From contig JAJEKV010000057.1 in the NCBI GenBank assembly GCA_021234155.1, positions 1,891,821-1,955,820 of the forward strand: a stretch of 64,000 nucleotides of DNA, in the 5' to 3' direction. Shown in pieces: positions 38,870 through 50,590 of this stretch. The DNA comes from Isoetes taiwanensis (Eukaryota > Streptophyta > Lycopodiopsida > Isoetales > Isoetaceae). How positions within the stretch are numbered: the stretch's first letter is position 1; each line of letters opens with the position of its first letter. A program made the translations under genes and the position numbers. The notes under the pieces are model-generated. The model ran no database searches, was not told where the DNA came from, and worked only from the letters and a program-made list of their open reading frames with translations.

Positions 38870-40975
38870 TTTTAGTCATTGTATACTAATGCTTTTTCAT
38901 AGAGTTGCAAATGCGGAATGTAGTTGCTTACTTGAACACAAAGAGCAATAAGGTTTGCAAATTTGGATAATGACTTTGCTGGATACATTCCCTTCAGTAA
39001 AGAATCCACCATTCTTGATAGAGCATCAATATCATGAAGCTGAGGAGTTGCCCATTTTACTAAAGATGTCTCCATTCTGGCTCTGGAGCTGCAATCAGAT
39101 TTTTACAGGATTTATGCAAAGTATGAATTATCTAGCGAATGGAGCAAATTAATGTAAGTCGTGTAGAAATACGTCCATGCTCTGCTGCATCTTGAAAACT
39201 CTGATGATATATAGAAGATTTGTAACTAAAATTTACATCTTGATGTGCCAAGAGTCCATTGGTGTATTCTAAGCAGATAAGGATCATATTGGTTTATAAT
39301 GTTAGGTTGCTTGATTTTGCGAACAAAAACTTTATTGTGTTGATTACCTGTCTAGGGATGTGCGTCCCGTTAACAGTCCAAGCATGACAATGCCAAAACT
39401 GTAAACATCACTTTTTACAGTATATATTCCTGACATCGTATATTCTGGAGCACTGTAACCAAATGATGTCAACATTTGCGTCAAAACTTGATGTTCAGAG
39501 CTCAGTGGCACCAATGCTGCAAGAAGGATATTTACTCACTCATCATCAGGAAGGATATTTACTGACTTGATATTTCTGTGGGTGATAACAGGCAAGCATA
39601 CTTCATGCAAACACCTGCAATAATTGAGATAAGCAACGAGGTCTTGCGGTTTAGGCTTCTCCAAAGCAGGAGAAATGAAAATGATTTCTGCTTGGGCATA
39701 TCTGTCCTTCTGCTTCCCCCCCTCCTTCATTGCTGCCATCAAGAGGTGGGTGAATGAGTTTCCATAAACTGGCATTAATGCTTGTGATTGAAATTTCGGC
39801 ATATCTTACCTTTTCGAGAAACCAGAGGACGTGACCAGGAGGATGTCCTGTTTACATGACTAGTTTTATACATGTCCTCCAAAGATGTGACCAAGAGGAC
39901 GTTCCACTAGCCCCATTATCTATTATCTTCATATCTATCATCTTTTGATATCCTCCACGAGAAGAACATCACTATCAGGAACAAGCACAGCTATTGCAAG
40001 AATAGATGCTACAACCAAACCAGTTATTCTTCCACCATTCCAGAACAATCTTTCATTTGCATGCTTGCTAACAGTGATAGGTGAAGCATATCCACTTGCA
40101 GGACTCAGCTTATGGAGTCCAGTTTTAGCACCTTGAGAAGGTGATGATGCTAAAAGAGGTGGTGGAGGCGCAGGGGATGCACTGAATAGATTACCATCAA
40201 ATCCGCCAAAAAGGTAATACATTAGAAAAAAATTGTAGTTACAGCATCCAAAATATTGTTGTTGATTGTTATGTGTAAACAATAAAACAAGTACTGTTGA
40301 TTGCTGAAAGCACTTCCAAAATATTGTTGTTGATTCTTATGTGCAAACAATAAACAAGTACGGTTGATTGCTGAAAGCACTGATCTTTTATCTCGAAAGG
40401 GGGGAGATTGCCAAAATTAGTCTTATACATAATTCGTCCAGGAATGGACAATGCCAGAAGAGCACGTAGACTTAAGAATCTTACAGATCCTGCCAAAGTA
40501 CATTAATGGTCCCAACTAATTGATTGTTCTGTCGGTGCCTGCATGAGCGTGAAACATTTGAAGGCACGTTGGTTAAACCTCTCAAGCACACAAAATCATT
40601 ATGAACACGCATGAATGCTTTTGAACAAAGTGCTTACGAGGTAGTGAGACTTGTCAAGTTCCCCAATGATTGCGGTATTTCGCCAACAAATTGGTTGACA
40701 GATCCCTGAATCATATGAGAGCCTCTTATACTCAAATTGCATGTCTACATCCACTCCAATCACTATGTATGGATGACTATTCTCTTGTAATGTCCACATT
40801 AAAGGATTGTTTATAGCAAAAAATTCTACGACAAAAGTATTTGATCCATGCATCTTTGGAAGAGCTACTTACAATGTTGCCAAGGGTGGAAGCTCATCAT
40901 ATACATCAGGTATTTGACCTGTAATTTGATTGCTGCTAAGATTTCTGCATCACAATACTCTTTGTGTTCAACAGC
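38870..40975 (-). pseudogene. STRUBBELIG-receptor-family (SRF) LRR kinase remnant (copy 2)
   Basis: Minus-strand exon pieces, in gene order. Two leucine-rich repeats come first (NLSSNQITGQIPDVYDELPP, ending at a GTAAGT donor near 40,872; and NQFVGEIPQSLGNLTSLTT near 40,640-40,705). Next is a proline-rich juxtamembrane stretch (SASPAPPPPLLASSP) and a membrane segment (GRITGLVVASILAIAVLVP) at 39,990-40,200. The kinase region HEVCLPVITHRNIKSVNIL follows at 39,536-39,802, then the activation-segment exon [20 protein letters not shown] at 39,360-39,520, and the C-lobe exon [20 protein letters not shown] at 38,960-39,075. These match the SRF family (SUB/SCM relatives), plasma-membrane receptors acting in tissue morphogenesis. 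HRN instead of HRD is the known pseudokinase feature of such proteins. Frameshifts, and the absence of a signal peptide and the other LRR exons in the window, mark it as a fragment. Confidence 0.85.
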
Positions 40976-41465
40976 AGAACATATATTTTCTATGAGAGTA
41001 TCAAGCCGCATACAGAAAATTCAAAAAAGGATTAACTACTACAAGCTCGTTAAGGACACACAGCATTTTAGAGACAGAAGTAAGGTTTTGGTGAAAAGAT
41101 TGGAAGCTAGATTCCTGCACACAAAGACACAAATAAAAATGGAAACAATAAACAACACAGAATGATGTGGTATCATTTGAGCTATCTGGTTGTTGCTCAA
41201 AATCCCTATAGGACATCATTCAGATAGGTTATAAAAGACTAATAATGCCTAAGGTTAAATGATGCTTAAGGCCTTACAATACGGTAAGTGCGGTGAAGTT
41301 ACATAAGGCATAACCCAGCCAGCCAGAAATACTTAGACCAGGAAAGTTACTGGAAAATGTCACTAAAAACATTAGAAAATGAATCCCAAACGATGATGTC
41401 TGAAGAAATGGGAACGTCAATGAGGTCTTACATAGCAGTAATATTTGAGCCTGCACATTCAATTC

Positions 41466-42470
41466 CTAACCAAGCTTCGGCACAAGGATCCCCACCAACC
41501 ACTTTCCAGCCAGTAAGTGGAAATCCTGGAGTCTAGCAAAGGAAATCTGGTCATGAATTCTCTTCCCTATTTCCAGTGCTGCTAAAGATCCACAGGCCTT
41601 CAGTACAGCAACGCAGCTCAATGCAACAGGCACAAACCCTTCATCCTGCATACGTGAAAATAAAAGTACAGCCAACATACCCTGACCATTCTCTACACAG
41701 CCAAATATAACAGCATGGTATGGCAAATTGTCAAAGACTTGGTGGGAAAGCACCATGTTCCCACATTTGGCATACATACGGACAAGGGTGCTTGCAACAT
41801 AAATGTCCAGGATATAACCAGTCTTTGCAAGTTGATAGTGAACTGCAATGCCTTTCTCTAGAATTTTGACTTTGATTACTTTCCCATCAACTTGCTTACC
41901 CTCCTTATCTGTTGCACAGGTAGCACAAGCCTTCAATGCAGCCATATAAGTTTGTGTAGATGGAAAGAAAAAAGCATATGGGCAAATAACTGCAAAGCTA
42001 GATCCCCTTTTCCATTCTCTGCATACACGAATATTAGTCCATTCCATGATACAATTGAATGGTGCACATCCTATCAAATGCCAGGCGAGCATGAACCATG
42101 GTGCCACATTTGGAATATACATCTATGATGGTATTTACTACAAAAATATCAAACTCATGCCCACTATTTGTAAGTTGCCAGTAGATAGCCATAGCCTTCT
42201 TCGAGGACCATTTGCTTGCAGCACAACTTGTTTCTTCGCTTGCAGCACAACTAGCACATGCCTTTGGTGCAGCAACATAAGTTAGAGCATTTGGTATAAG
42301 ACATTCCTCTTGCATGCGTGTAAACAGTTGCCGGGCCAATTTTCCCTCCCCACTCTCTGCATACCCAAATACCAACGTTCCACAACACCACATTGTGATA
42401 TGGCACCAATCTTGGGACTGCCACCTCAGAGAACATGACATTAATCAGTACTAACTTATTCCTATACAAT
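41466..42470 (-). pseudogene. PLS-type pentatricopeptide repeat (PPR) protein remnant (copy 2)
   Basis: Two overlapping minus-strand frames (42,441-42,034 and 42,122-41,466) carry PPR repeats: LARQLFTRMQEECLIPNALT, VVNTIIDVYSKCGTMVHARL, YVASTLVRMYAKCGNMVLSH and LFSRMQDEGFVPVALSCVAV. PPR proteins of this type bind organellar RNA and are greatly expanded in ferns. One frameshift near 42,060-42,120 separates the halves. No initiator region, E domain or DYW deaminase domain follows. Several repeats have small deletions, so the piece is a fragment rather than a gene. Confidence 0.88.
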
Positions 42471-42677
42471 GAGAAAGGACTTGCACGCTTGCTGTTAACA
42501 CAATGAAAACATACATCAAAGACTGGACTAGAAAAGTATTCAAAAGAGATGGAAGTAGGCCAGCATGAACTTTCAAAGAGGAATACTTCCTTATATTTTC
42601 AATTCAAATGGCAGCTTTACAATGTAAATAACTGTATACAAGTCGCTGTAAACTTTCAATAAGCATATCCAAGTGGC

Positions 42678-43937
42678 TCAATCAATGTCTTCAATATTGG
42701 CAGATTTGCACTTGGCTTTCCTACGCCGTCGACCTCCTGACTTTCTAATTTTGCCCCCAACAGTCCAATGTCTGTCGCAGCTAGTACACTTATATCTCGG
42801 TTGGTTTAGACTCCGATTATTGTTGTAGTCAAAGCGGGTGTTGTCACTGAAACACCGTGGGCAAACCAGATGGGGCATCGCCGCCTTATCTATCTTCTGA
42901 TTGGGAATGGTCTTTTTATGCTCTGCCTTTCTCTTTTTCATGCTTGGAGCTGCCATTTGTTGTGGTGCTTGTTGCTCCCATGTAGAAGTACTAACAGGAG
43001 GCAACAGGAGCCATGCTTGTTGTTGCCATGTGAAAGTGCTAACAGGAGCCATGCTTGTTATTGCATGCTGTTGCTCCCATGGAGAAGCGCTAAGAGGAGG
43101 CAATGAGTTGGCAGCCATTTCTTGTGTTGCTTGTTGCCCCCATGGCTGCCATCCACTCTGATATGTACAAGGCATATCATTTCCAAGTACAATCGTGTTG
43201 CCTGATGCATTGACCCACTCATCTTTTTTCTCCTGTATTGGCAAACAGAAGTTGACAAGATTGGCATCATTGTCTAGGATGTGTGCTTCCGAATCTCGAG
43301 CCAACAAGCCATCCAGTGATGGCGCTTTCTCTTCTGCCAACAAGCCACCAAATTCATCCAAGCAACATGCTTCTGTTTCCTCCATTCTTGCTTGTCCATG
43401 AGAAAGTAGGCCTTCGTCCAACAAGCCATCCAGTGATGGTGCTTTTTCTTCTGCCAACAAGCGACCAAATTCACCCAAGCAACATGCTTCTGTTTCCTCC
43501 ATTCTTACTTGTCCATCAGCAAGAAGGCCTTCACTTGTGAACATAGGCACATCAAACACACATTCAAGTTGGTTCTCGTCTGATGAGCCTTCCAACTCTG
43601 TTTGTGGCCAAAGCTTGGGCAAGTCTTCCTCAAACAGGTGGTCAACATCAAAAACTCCACCTAGAGATGCATTGACCAGGTCAAGTTCTTTACCTCTTTT
43701 CATTACAGACGAATCTCCATCAATTAGCAAGTTTCCATCTTCAAGTACGTCAACAAATGCATGCGCTCCATCTTCATCTTGTTGAGCAAACATAGCTAGA
43801 GCGTCCCTCTCGTCTAAGCTCGAAAGATAATTGAGTTCCTCCGGTGTCAGAATAAAGTCCCTCTCGTCTAAGCTCGAAAGATAATTGAGTTCCTCCGGTG
43901 TCAGAATAAAGTCGCCGTCCTCGCACATCGTCGCCAT
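42678..43937 (-). CDS. Dof-type zinc-finger protein, intact frame
   Basis: A 419-codon frame starting ATG at 43,937, with no interruption. The C-terminal end (residues 359-408) is a Dof domain: CPRC, 21 residues, CTSC (CX2CX21CX2C), with the QPRYKC and HWTVGG signatures and a very basic tail ([12 protein letters not shown]). Dof proteins bind AAAG-core DNA in plant nuclei. Two Dof-typical positions are altered: FDYNNN replaces the usual YYNNY-like segment, and the VPVGGG stretch after the finger is replaced by KSGGRRRR. The N-terminal part is acidic and repetitive: an 18-residue block ([18 protein letters not shown]) is doubled at residues 9-44, a block containing MEETEACCL and APSLDGLL is doubled around 145-210, and the middle is rich in tryptophan and glutamine. 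Dof domains usually sit near the N-terminus, so the C-terminal placement is unusual. Copy 1 of the array holds a broken version. Expression is not demonstrable. Confidence 0.85.
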   Translation of the reverse strand: MATMCEDGDFILTPEELNYLSSLDERDFILTPEELNYLSSLDERDALAMFAQQDEDGAHAFVDVLEDGNLLIDGDSSVMKRGKELDLVNASLGGVFDVDHLFEEDLPKLWPQTELEGSSDENQLECVFDVPMFTSEGLLADGQVRMEETEACCLGEFGRLLAEEKAPSLDGLLDEGLLSHGQARMEETEACCLDEFGGLLAEEKAPSLDGLLARDSEAHILDNDANLVNFCLPIQEKKDEWVNASGNTIVLGNDMPCTYQSGWQPWGQQATQEMAANSLPPLSASPWEQQHAITSMAPVSTFTWQQQAWLLLPPVSTSTWEQQAPQQMAAPSMKKRKAEHKKTIPNQKIDKAAMPHLVCPRCFSDNTRFDYNNNRSLNQPRYKCTSCDRHWTVGGKIRKSGGRRRRKAKCKSANIEDID

Positions 43938-44201
43938 CGTCTTCTCTAAGTCTTCTCTCTTCTCTTATAACCTCTTCTCTATCTATCTATCTTAAGTAAG
44001 AGGTTTATAGACGCGGTCTTCCTTAATTAAGTAAAGAGGTTTATAGACGCGGTCTTGATTTGCCTTGCATCCCAAGTATTCCGCATTTTCCAACCAGGTG
44101 ATATTTTCTGTCCTACCTTTTTTCCTAACTCATATCTAGCGGTGATATTTTCTAACTTTCGAGCGGTGATATTTTCTAAGTCCTACTTTTTTTTTTCACC
44201 T

Positions 44202-44260
<59 letters not shown>

Positions 44261-44690
44261 ATTGCACCTCATCCACCTCAACAAGATTACTCCTTCCATC
44301 TATCATAGAAATGCCGTAACTGTTTGAGATAGATGAACATCATTTTATTTGAAATGCTAATGTGTATGGATTTTACTTGACATAATATTGCCACATATAT
44401 TTTGAGTCACCTCGCGTTTATTAGCTATTGTTCGTCAACATTACACAATGGGGCTATTGTCGCTAAATGGAAATCACTTAAGTTATAGACAGAAACTAGT
44501 AGCAGACAATTGATGCCAACGCGTCCTAGACTGGATGTATTTGAAAATCTTGGTCAAAGGTCTGCAATGACCCAAGGGGCCAAACAATCTAGATTTGCAC
44601 AACATGACAGATCCTGCCGTTAAATTTGGAACAAGTAAGTATTTGAGTTCGTGAACATAGCATCCAACAACATTTCAACTAGGAGATGGA
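43938..44690. other. Upstream region of the Dof gene with (AC)26 tract
   Basis: Contains a pyrimidine-rich leader just upstream of the Dof ATG (TCTCTTCTCTTATAACCTCT on +), then a doublet of AGAGGTTTATAGACGCGGTCTT-like sequence near 44,005-44,065, then the dinucleotide tract. No further gene is supported. Confidence 0.55.
44205..44256. repeat. (AC)26 microsatellite
   Basis: Pure AC repeat. The colinear tract in copy 1 has 14 units. Confidence 0.97.
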
Positions 44691-45736
44691 TGTATATCTG
44701 AGTGGTGTGAAACGATGGGGAGGTCGAGTAGTGTGAGGGCATAGTGGAGTATTGTGAAGGTGTGGCAGAGTATAGAGACGACAAATATGTAGTGCTGCAT
44801 GGACTATCTTCCTTGTTCAAGCCTCTAATCTGTGCCAACTCATCTAGTAGTTCTTGTGTTGTTGCTGGCTGGCCCGCTTGCCTCATGCAATGGCCTAATC
44901 ATGCAAAAGAATGTTTATATCAACATCCTCTCGCTCTGCCCTGTGTTGAGGGTCATGTCTAGCCCGAAGCATGTTCTCCTCGAGAGGCATCGACCTGTGT
45001 CTCACAAACATGTGTTGGGAGCTATAATTCTATATCAACTCATCTGGCTCCTCTTGAAAAACCTCCAGCACTACCTCTGGAGTTATGATTTGCAACATGT
45101 GCGTAGCCGGCGTGGCATGTTCTTTGCTTCCCTATCTTGCGTCGCGAAGACTTCGCGCACATGAAGGCAGCCATCGCAGGTTCTGCCTGCATAGTGCTTG
45201 TCGATTGCGATCGGCCTCGCGTATAGAGGCATCCCTTGAAGCACTCGCTACCGGCACCACATGCCTGTTGTCAGGCCACCAGAGCTAGGAATGCTTGTCC
45301 CAGTGATGTGATGAAGCTCCGTCCATGGTTAGGCTCCTAAAACTAGGGTACCGTCCGAGGCCAAATAAATGCACATTGCAAGATTGGCGCAATAAGGATC
45401 CAATTTGCTTTTTTAGAATGAATACTCTATCCAGCAAGAGCCCACAGTTGCGAACAACATGTTTTAATGAGCCCACAATTCCAACAACCCACATCGAAGA
45501 AGATGCAATGGTGCAGACCACACCGTGGTCATTACACGAATGCAAATAAAATGATGTTGCAATTATCGAACTCGTTTGATGGAGTTTTTAATTTTTCTTA
45601 AATGAGCTACAATTGACACATGTAAATTTGATTCAAGGAATAAAAACTTGGCATTTCAAAAAGAACAAAATTCATACTCACAAAGCTATATTAAGAAGAT
45701 AGTATTGGAGTTCCAGATAATAAAGTACAAGACTAT
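44691..45736. repeat. Module S2 (copy 2)
   Basis: Paralogue of S1 (51,916-52,198 plus 57,758-58,502). GCATG at 44,969-44,973 is an unoccupied copia target. ACTAT at 45,732-45,736 is the left target duplication of the small LTR element. A minus-strand frame (ELLDELAQIRGLN region) recurs in every S copy but differs mostly by amino-acid-changing substitutions, so I do not call it a gene. Confidence 0.75.
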
Positions 45737-46093
45737 TGTTAACCACCTAGTGGTTAACATTGTGCATGCACATGTTAGGTGTCAGTGGTGGCAGACTGAC
45801 ACTTGGCATGCTTAGGTTAACTTAAGTGTATGGCTTAGATTATTTAGATGTACGGCTCAGATTTGCGGTCTACACTATATTAGACCGGAGCCTCTTCAGA
45901 TGTACTCAGGTTTGATCTCAAATTTGGAGAGCCTCATTTGGCGCACATTTCCCGCATTCTTTGTACATATTTTGTCTTTTTCTTGTTTCATGATCTTGAG
46001 CCTTGTTTCATGATCTTGAGCATGGCTGGCTTGTAGCATCCCGCAGTCATGGACTGTTGCTGCAAGACGTATGCCAAGAACCCAAAACTAACA
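45737..46093 (+). repeat. 5' LTR of small LTR element
   Basis: 357 bp, TG...CA termini. Contains a head-to-tail doublet of GTTTCATGATCTTGAG. Confidence 0.95.
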
Positions 46094-47973
46094 CTAGCGC
46101 CGTTATGCCGGGGTTCGCTCAAGATCATTTCTTTCGCCTTGCTGTTTGCTGTTGTCTTGCTGCTCTCATGCTTCTCCGTTTTGAAAACTTTTGTATACTA
46201 TTCTTCCCCTTTAAATTTCCTTAGTTTGCCCAACCAAGTCCATTCATGTATTCGCTTGGAGGCTTTTGTTTTTTTCAAAACAGCTGATGATTCTGCCAGC
46301 TGATCAATTTACTCTCGTAAATCTGTTCTCAAGACCCTGATTCTTCAGATGCAGCAAGCCCAGTTCACAGTAAAGGATTGCTGGAGTGGTGACAGCACTC
46401 CTCTCTGCAACAAAATCAAGAAAAAATCAAGTGTTTTTATCTTTTCTCTGCTGAAAAAGCTATCAGAAAAAATCATGTCTTTGATCATTTTTTATCATCT
46501 TCTGTTTATCTTGGCTTATCAGAAATTTTGTGCCTCTTGCACACCCAAAAATATTTTGTCTCATAGAGGCAGTACGTGATTATCTGCATCAACAACTCTT
46601 CAGTAGCTTCCTCCATGAAGTTTTCTCGTTCAGATTATTACAGAGGGCCAGCACTTTGGCTAGCTCCCTTTCATAATGCAAGATCAACTCGTAAAAAGAT
46701 TTATCCAGGGCGAGTCACCTGTTTCTTATTGTAGGTCTTCATCTGCAAAACTTTATCCCTGCATATACATCACAGAAAAAAGCAGATATTTTTTCTAAAC
46801 TCAAATGGAATGTAGCATGTCTTCTCCAGCATCTCTTCGTACCTGCATCAAGCCTCTCAGGGCTCACCGAAATGATTCCAGCACCTCAGGGATTCACCTC
46901 TGGCATACCTTCAGTCTGCACATCAAGAGAGAAGCAAACGATGATTTTTTCAATCAAGCATCATCCGTCTTGGGGAGTTATATTTCGGCCTCAACTTCGT
47001 ATGTCTTTTTGAAATTTTTCACAAGGGCCAGCTCTGTGGCTAGCCCCCATCTATTATTCACAAGCAACGACTCAGCATCTGTACCTGCATCACATCCACT
47101 GGGTTAGCAGATCTTCTAAGAGCCTATTTGGAGCAGAACAAGTCACGCATTTTCCAGGCAAAGCCATCAGATTTCCAAGCAAGCCCTCAACTTTCGGCCA
47201 TGTTTCCCAGCATTGCCTTTGATCCGGCCGCTTATCAAGCAAAATCAGGCACACTTAGCATCATTGCTCCAATTCCGGCAGGGCCCTGCCTCCATTTTTC
47301 ACGAAACTTTCTATCAGCGCCTTCGCAATCCAACTATATCAGGGCCCTTCTATTTTCGAACTTTCTATCAGCAGTCATCCGCAAATCTTGGCCGCCATAC
47401 CTCTGTTGCAGAAAATCCGGCCGCCATTGCAGCTATCTTCCTCCATCTGCTTCATGCTAGGGTTGCAGCTCACTCTGCTAGGGTTTTCTTTTCCAACGGC
47501 TCAGATTTGGCCGCCCCTTTCTGCATTTTAGCGTACCCTATATTCTTGCCGTGCCCTACTCACGTGCAGGGCACCCACGCTCACTTTACTGTTCTCATCC
47601 ACGGGCCACGCTCACGCTCCTCGATGGCTGATCACGGGGCACGCTTTTATGGTGCTTACTTCTTTAAGCCCCGTATCATACTTGTTTTTAAGTAAAATTT
47701 TGGGCATTGTTTGTTCAAATGGACTTCCCCATGATATAAGGGGATAGTCTTCATATTTTTCTTGCCCCAGTTCCTATGATCCATGTTCTGCATCGACATT
47801 CTTTCGGATCTTATCCATCATCGACACATTCATGAAGATCTTTTACGGCGACACAACCCAACCATTACCATCATTTTCACCCCTAAAATTTTTGGCACCA
47901 TGTTGTAATTGTCGGACTTGTCTTATAAAAGTCTGTACATGTTTTTGTGCTAAAAACTTTTAGGGGGAGGCAG

Positions 47974-48330
47974 TGTTAACCACCTAGTGGTTAACATTGT
48001 GCATGCACATGTTAGGTGTCAGTGGTGGCAGACTGACACTTGGCATGCTTAGGTTAACTTAAGTGTATGGCTTAGATTAGTTAGATGTACGGCTCAGATT
48101 TGCGGTCTACACTATATTAGACCGGAGCCTCTTCAGATGTACTCAGGTTTGATCTCAAATTTGGAGAGCCTCATTTGGCGCACATTTCCCGCATTCTTTG
48201 TACATATTTTGTCTTTTTCTTGTTTCATGATCTTGAGCCTTGTTTCATGATCTTGAGCATGGCTGGCTTGTAGCATCCCGCAGTCATGGACTGTTGCTGC
48301 AAGACGTATGCCAAGAACCCAAAACTAACA
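47974..48330 (+). repeat. 3' LTR of small LTR element
   Basis: 357 bp, essentially identical to the 5' LTR. Confidence 0.95.
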
Positions 48331-50590
48331 ACTATACAAGTATGTTCCTTGCGCTATATGGGTGCAAGGACCCCACCATGGAAATTATGCCCAAATGTGC
48401 TTCAAGAATCTTGTTTTGGGATCGAATTTGGCATATACAATTGAGTGCATGATATCTATACACTGAGTATCTAAGCCTCCTAACAACTGGAGCACCTCTC
48501 TGAGTTGATGTGCAACAACAACCTTTGCAGATCCTTCTAAGTCAAGGAAGTCTTAGAGAAAAGATTTAGAAGATAAGCCTTGAATGGTTGAATCAAATAC
48601 ATGGGACCAAAAATATTCTTTATCATTAAATTATCCAAATCGGCATTTTAAGGTAAATTCATCACATTAATGACTCAATAAGATATTGAGGAGTACAATA
48701 AACTCAAGTGCAGCAAGTTCATTTTTTTCCTCATCCTCATTGCTAACAGCTCCCCTAAATTGTGCATCAGTACTTTTCATGCTAGTTCTTCTGTCAACAA
48801 GATTTTTGTTCTCTCTTTTTGTTTATCCGTTCATTGACCATAGTATCTTTCCATCTAGGAATACTATCTTACGAAAAAATTTGAGACCTTTATTCTACTG
48901 CCCTTGCATTTCATTTGAGCGAAAATAATTAAATGTCATGGCCGGTATTTTTCTTGCAAACCACTTGCAAATGCACCTAATGTACTTGCATAATGGTAGG
49001 ATCGTAGAAAAACTTGACGTGATGTGGAACGGAAAGGGGAGGGCATGTATGCTAGCCCCCTGATCTGTAGAATCCAGAAGCACCATTGAGGCACAACCAG
49101 ATTCTACAGTTCCAGGGCTAACAAGAATGTATGATTTCTTTATGTTTCCACTACGTCAAGGTATAGCAACTTAATTTTCCCGGTTGCCTGTGGGCGACTT
49201 TTCTTTCTGAATAAGAATGATCCATAAATGGACAAAGTTGTCTTCAACAATTGTTCTTTTGCTTTCAATTTCCACTGATATTGTAATATTCTATTTCAGT
49301 ATTTGCATTGTGTTAGGTGCAAGTACAGTTAAAAAATCCTGGAATACAAATGAGAGAATTTCGTTAATGGCATGTAGCACATATGTGCTTTGTGTTTGCA
49401 GCTCTCATAAAGTCTCTGATATTTGTAAACTCTTAAAAGACACGTAGTAAATGTGAACAATATTTGTAGACTCTTAGAAAAGCTTCTTAGAAAATTACTG
49501 TTATTGATTTTTGAATGTGAATACAATGGAAATGCAGAGCTGTTTGAACAATGTAAATGTTACAGGTGATGTCATTGTTACAAATAGATGCAAATCTGAG
49601 ACAATAGATCAGAAGGAAAAATATTGTATTATTATAAAGACTTTAGACTTCCAGGGCTAGATTCGAAACAAATTTTGGAGTCCCCTAAGTGGCAGTCTTA
49701 TGTCCCTACTCATGGCTAATATAGAGCCGGGCCACACTCCTAAAAAAAAATTAAAACTATTGTATGTTTTAAATGGCCATCTCGACAAGTTGCTTGTGCA
49801 TGTGATATTTTGAAATGGCCACGCCCTATGGGTCTAAAGGTTTGGCAAATATCAAATTGGCCACTTATAGAGTGAGAGTAATAAGTTGGTATTTTGAGCT
49901 AACCACTACCTTTCATCATGGTGAGATTGCATCCTACTCCGGCATGGCTGACTATCTTTCAAATTGGCCCCCCGGGGACACAAAAAAACATCTGGGCTTG
50001 CAAGATGATATATGTGCACATACTTCTTACAAAAGCACTAGAGAAAAAGAATCTTAGCTTGGATTACATAGTAAACTACACTTTCTATGTTCCTTTGCTG
50101 CTGCATTTGAGGCCAGTTTAATAGCCGTGAATTTATTGTGCTATGCTTGCCACAACCGGTCTACCATTCTTCTATAACAGAGCGCTATTTGCACAAATTT
50201 GCAACTGCATGCCAGTGTATTATTCTTCTAATGTGCATTGTGCATTTCTCTGTCCAAGTCCACTTGTCTTAAGTTTGCGACATATCTATTTTCTGCTACA
50301 AGCTTGATGAATCTGTAATGTTAGCTTCAGTGTTTCATTGTCCATCTAAGAAAAACATTTGCCAATGATTGTAAGCCACACTGGAAAGTACTCAAGACAC
50401 AGGCTTTGCAGTGTAAAGTAAACGTAAGAATGTACACAATCATCGCACATCTGATAGGATTCCCTGATGGCTCCATGCCTGGAGGAGGCACAATATTGTC
50501 TCGCTGCCTAGAGAGGTGGAGTCTTGATATGTGTCTCTTTGCAACTACAATACATGCACATATGTAACATGCTTTCATTATCTCTTCCAG
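48331..50590. other. Module R2 and spacer A, non-coding part (copy 3)
   Basis: R2 (48,331 to about 48,780) is paralogous to R1 at 58,498 but lacks its 780-bp segment. The rest is AT-rich without a supported gene. The part 48,807-49,103 recurs at 61,521-61,815 beyond the LINE. Confidence 0.6.

Larger units (their letters stand above)
45737..48330 (+). mobile_element. Small non-autonomous LTR element, best preserved copy
   Basis: 2,594 bp. The LTRs at 45,737-46,093 and 47,974-48,330 are both 357 bp, begin TGTTAACC and end AACTAACA; by eye I find only about one difference between them. ACTAT is duplicated on both sides (45,732-45,736 and 48,331-48,335). The purine tract AGGGGGAGGCAG precedes the 3' LTR. 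The 1,880-bp interior has no retroviral-type domain, only frames of up to 160 codons without known motifs. No clear TGG-initiated primer binding site follows the 5' LTR. It is a TRIM/LARD-like element that needs helper enzymes. It straddles the copy 2/copy 3 border. Confidence 0.93.

Noticed and set aside
44620-44886. Minus-strand frame in module S2 (ATTQELLDELAQIRGLN region), repeated in every S module as a possible small conserved gene.
   Set aside because: Differences between S copies are mostly amino-acid changing and the frame ends vary, so there is no sign of constraint.
46805-47695. Frames of 100-160 codons inside the small LTR element as a possible gag.
   Set aside because: No zinc knuckle, no gag-like composition, and not preserved in the other copies.
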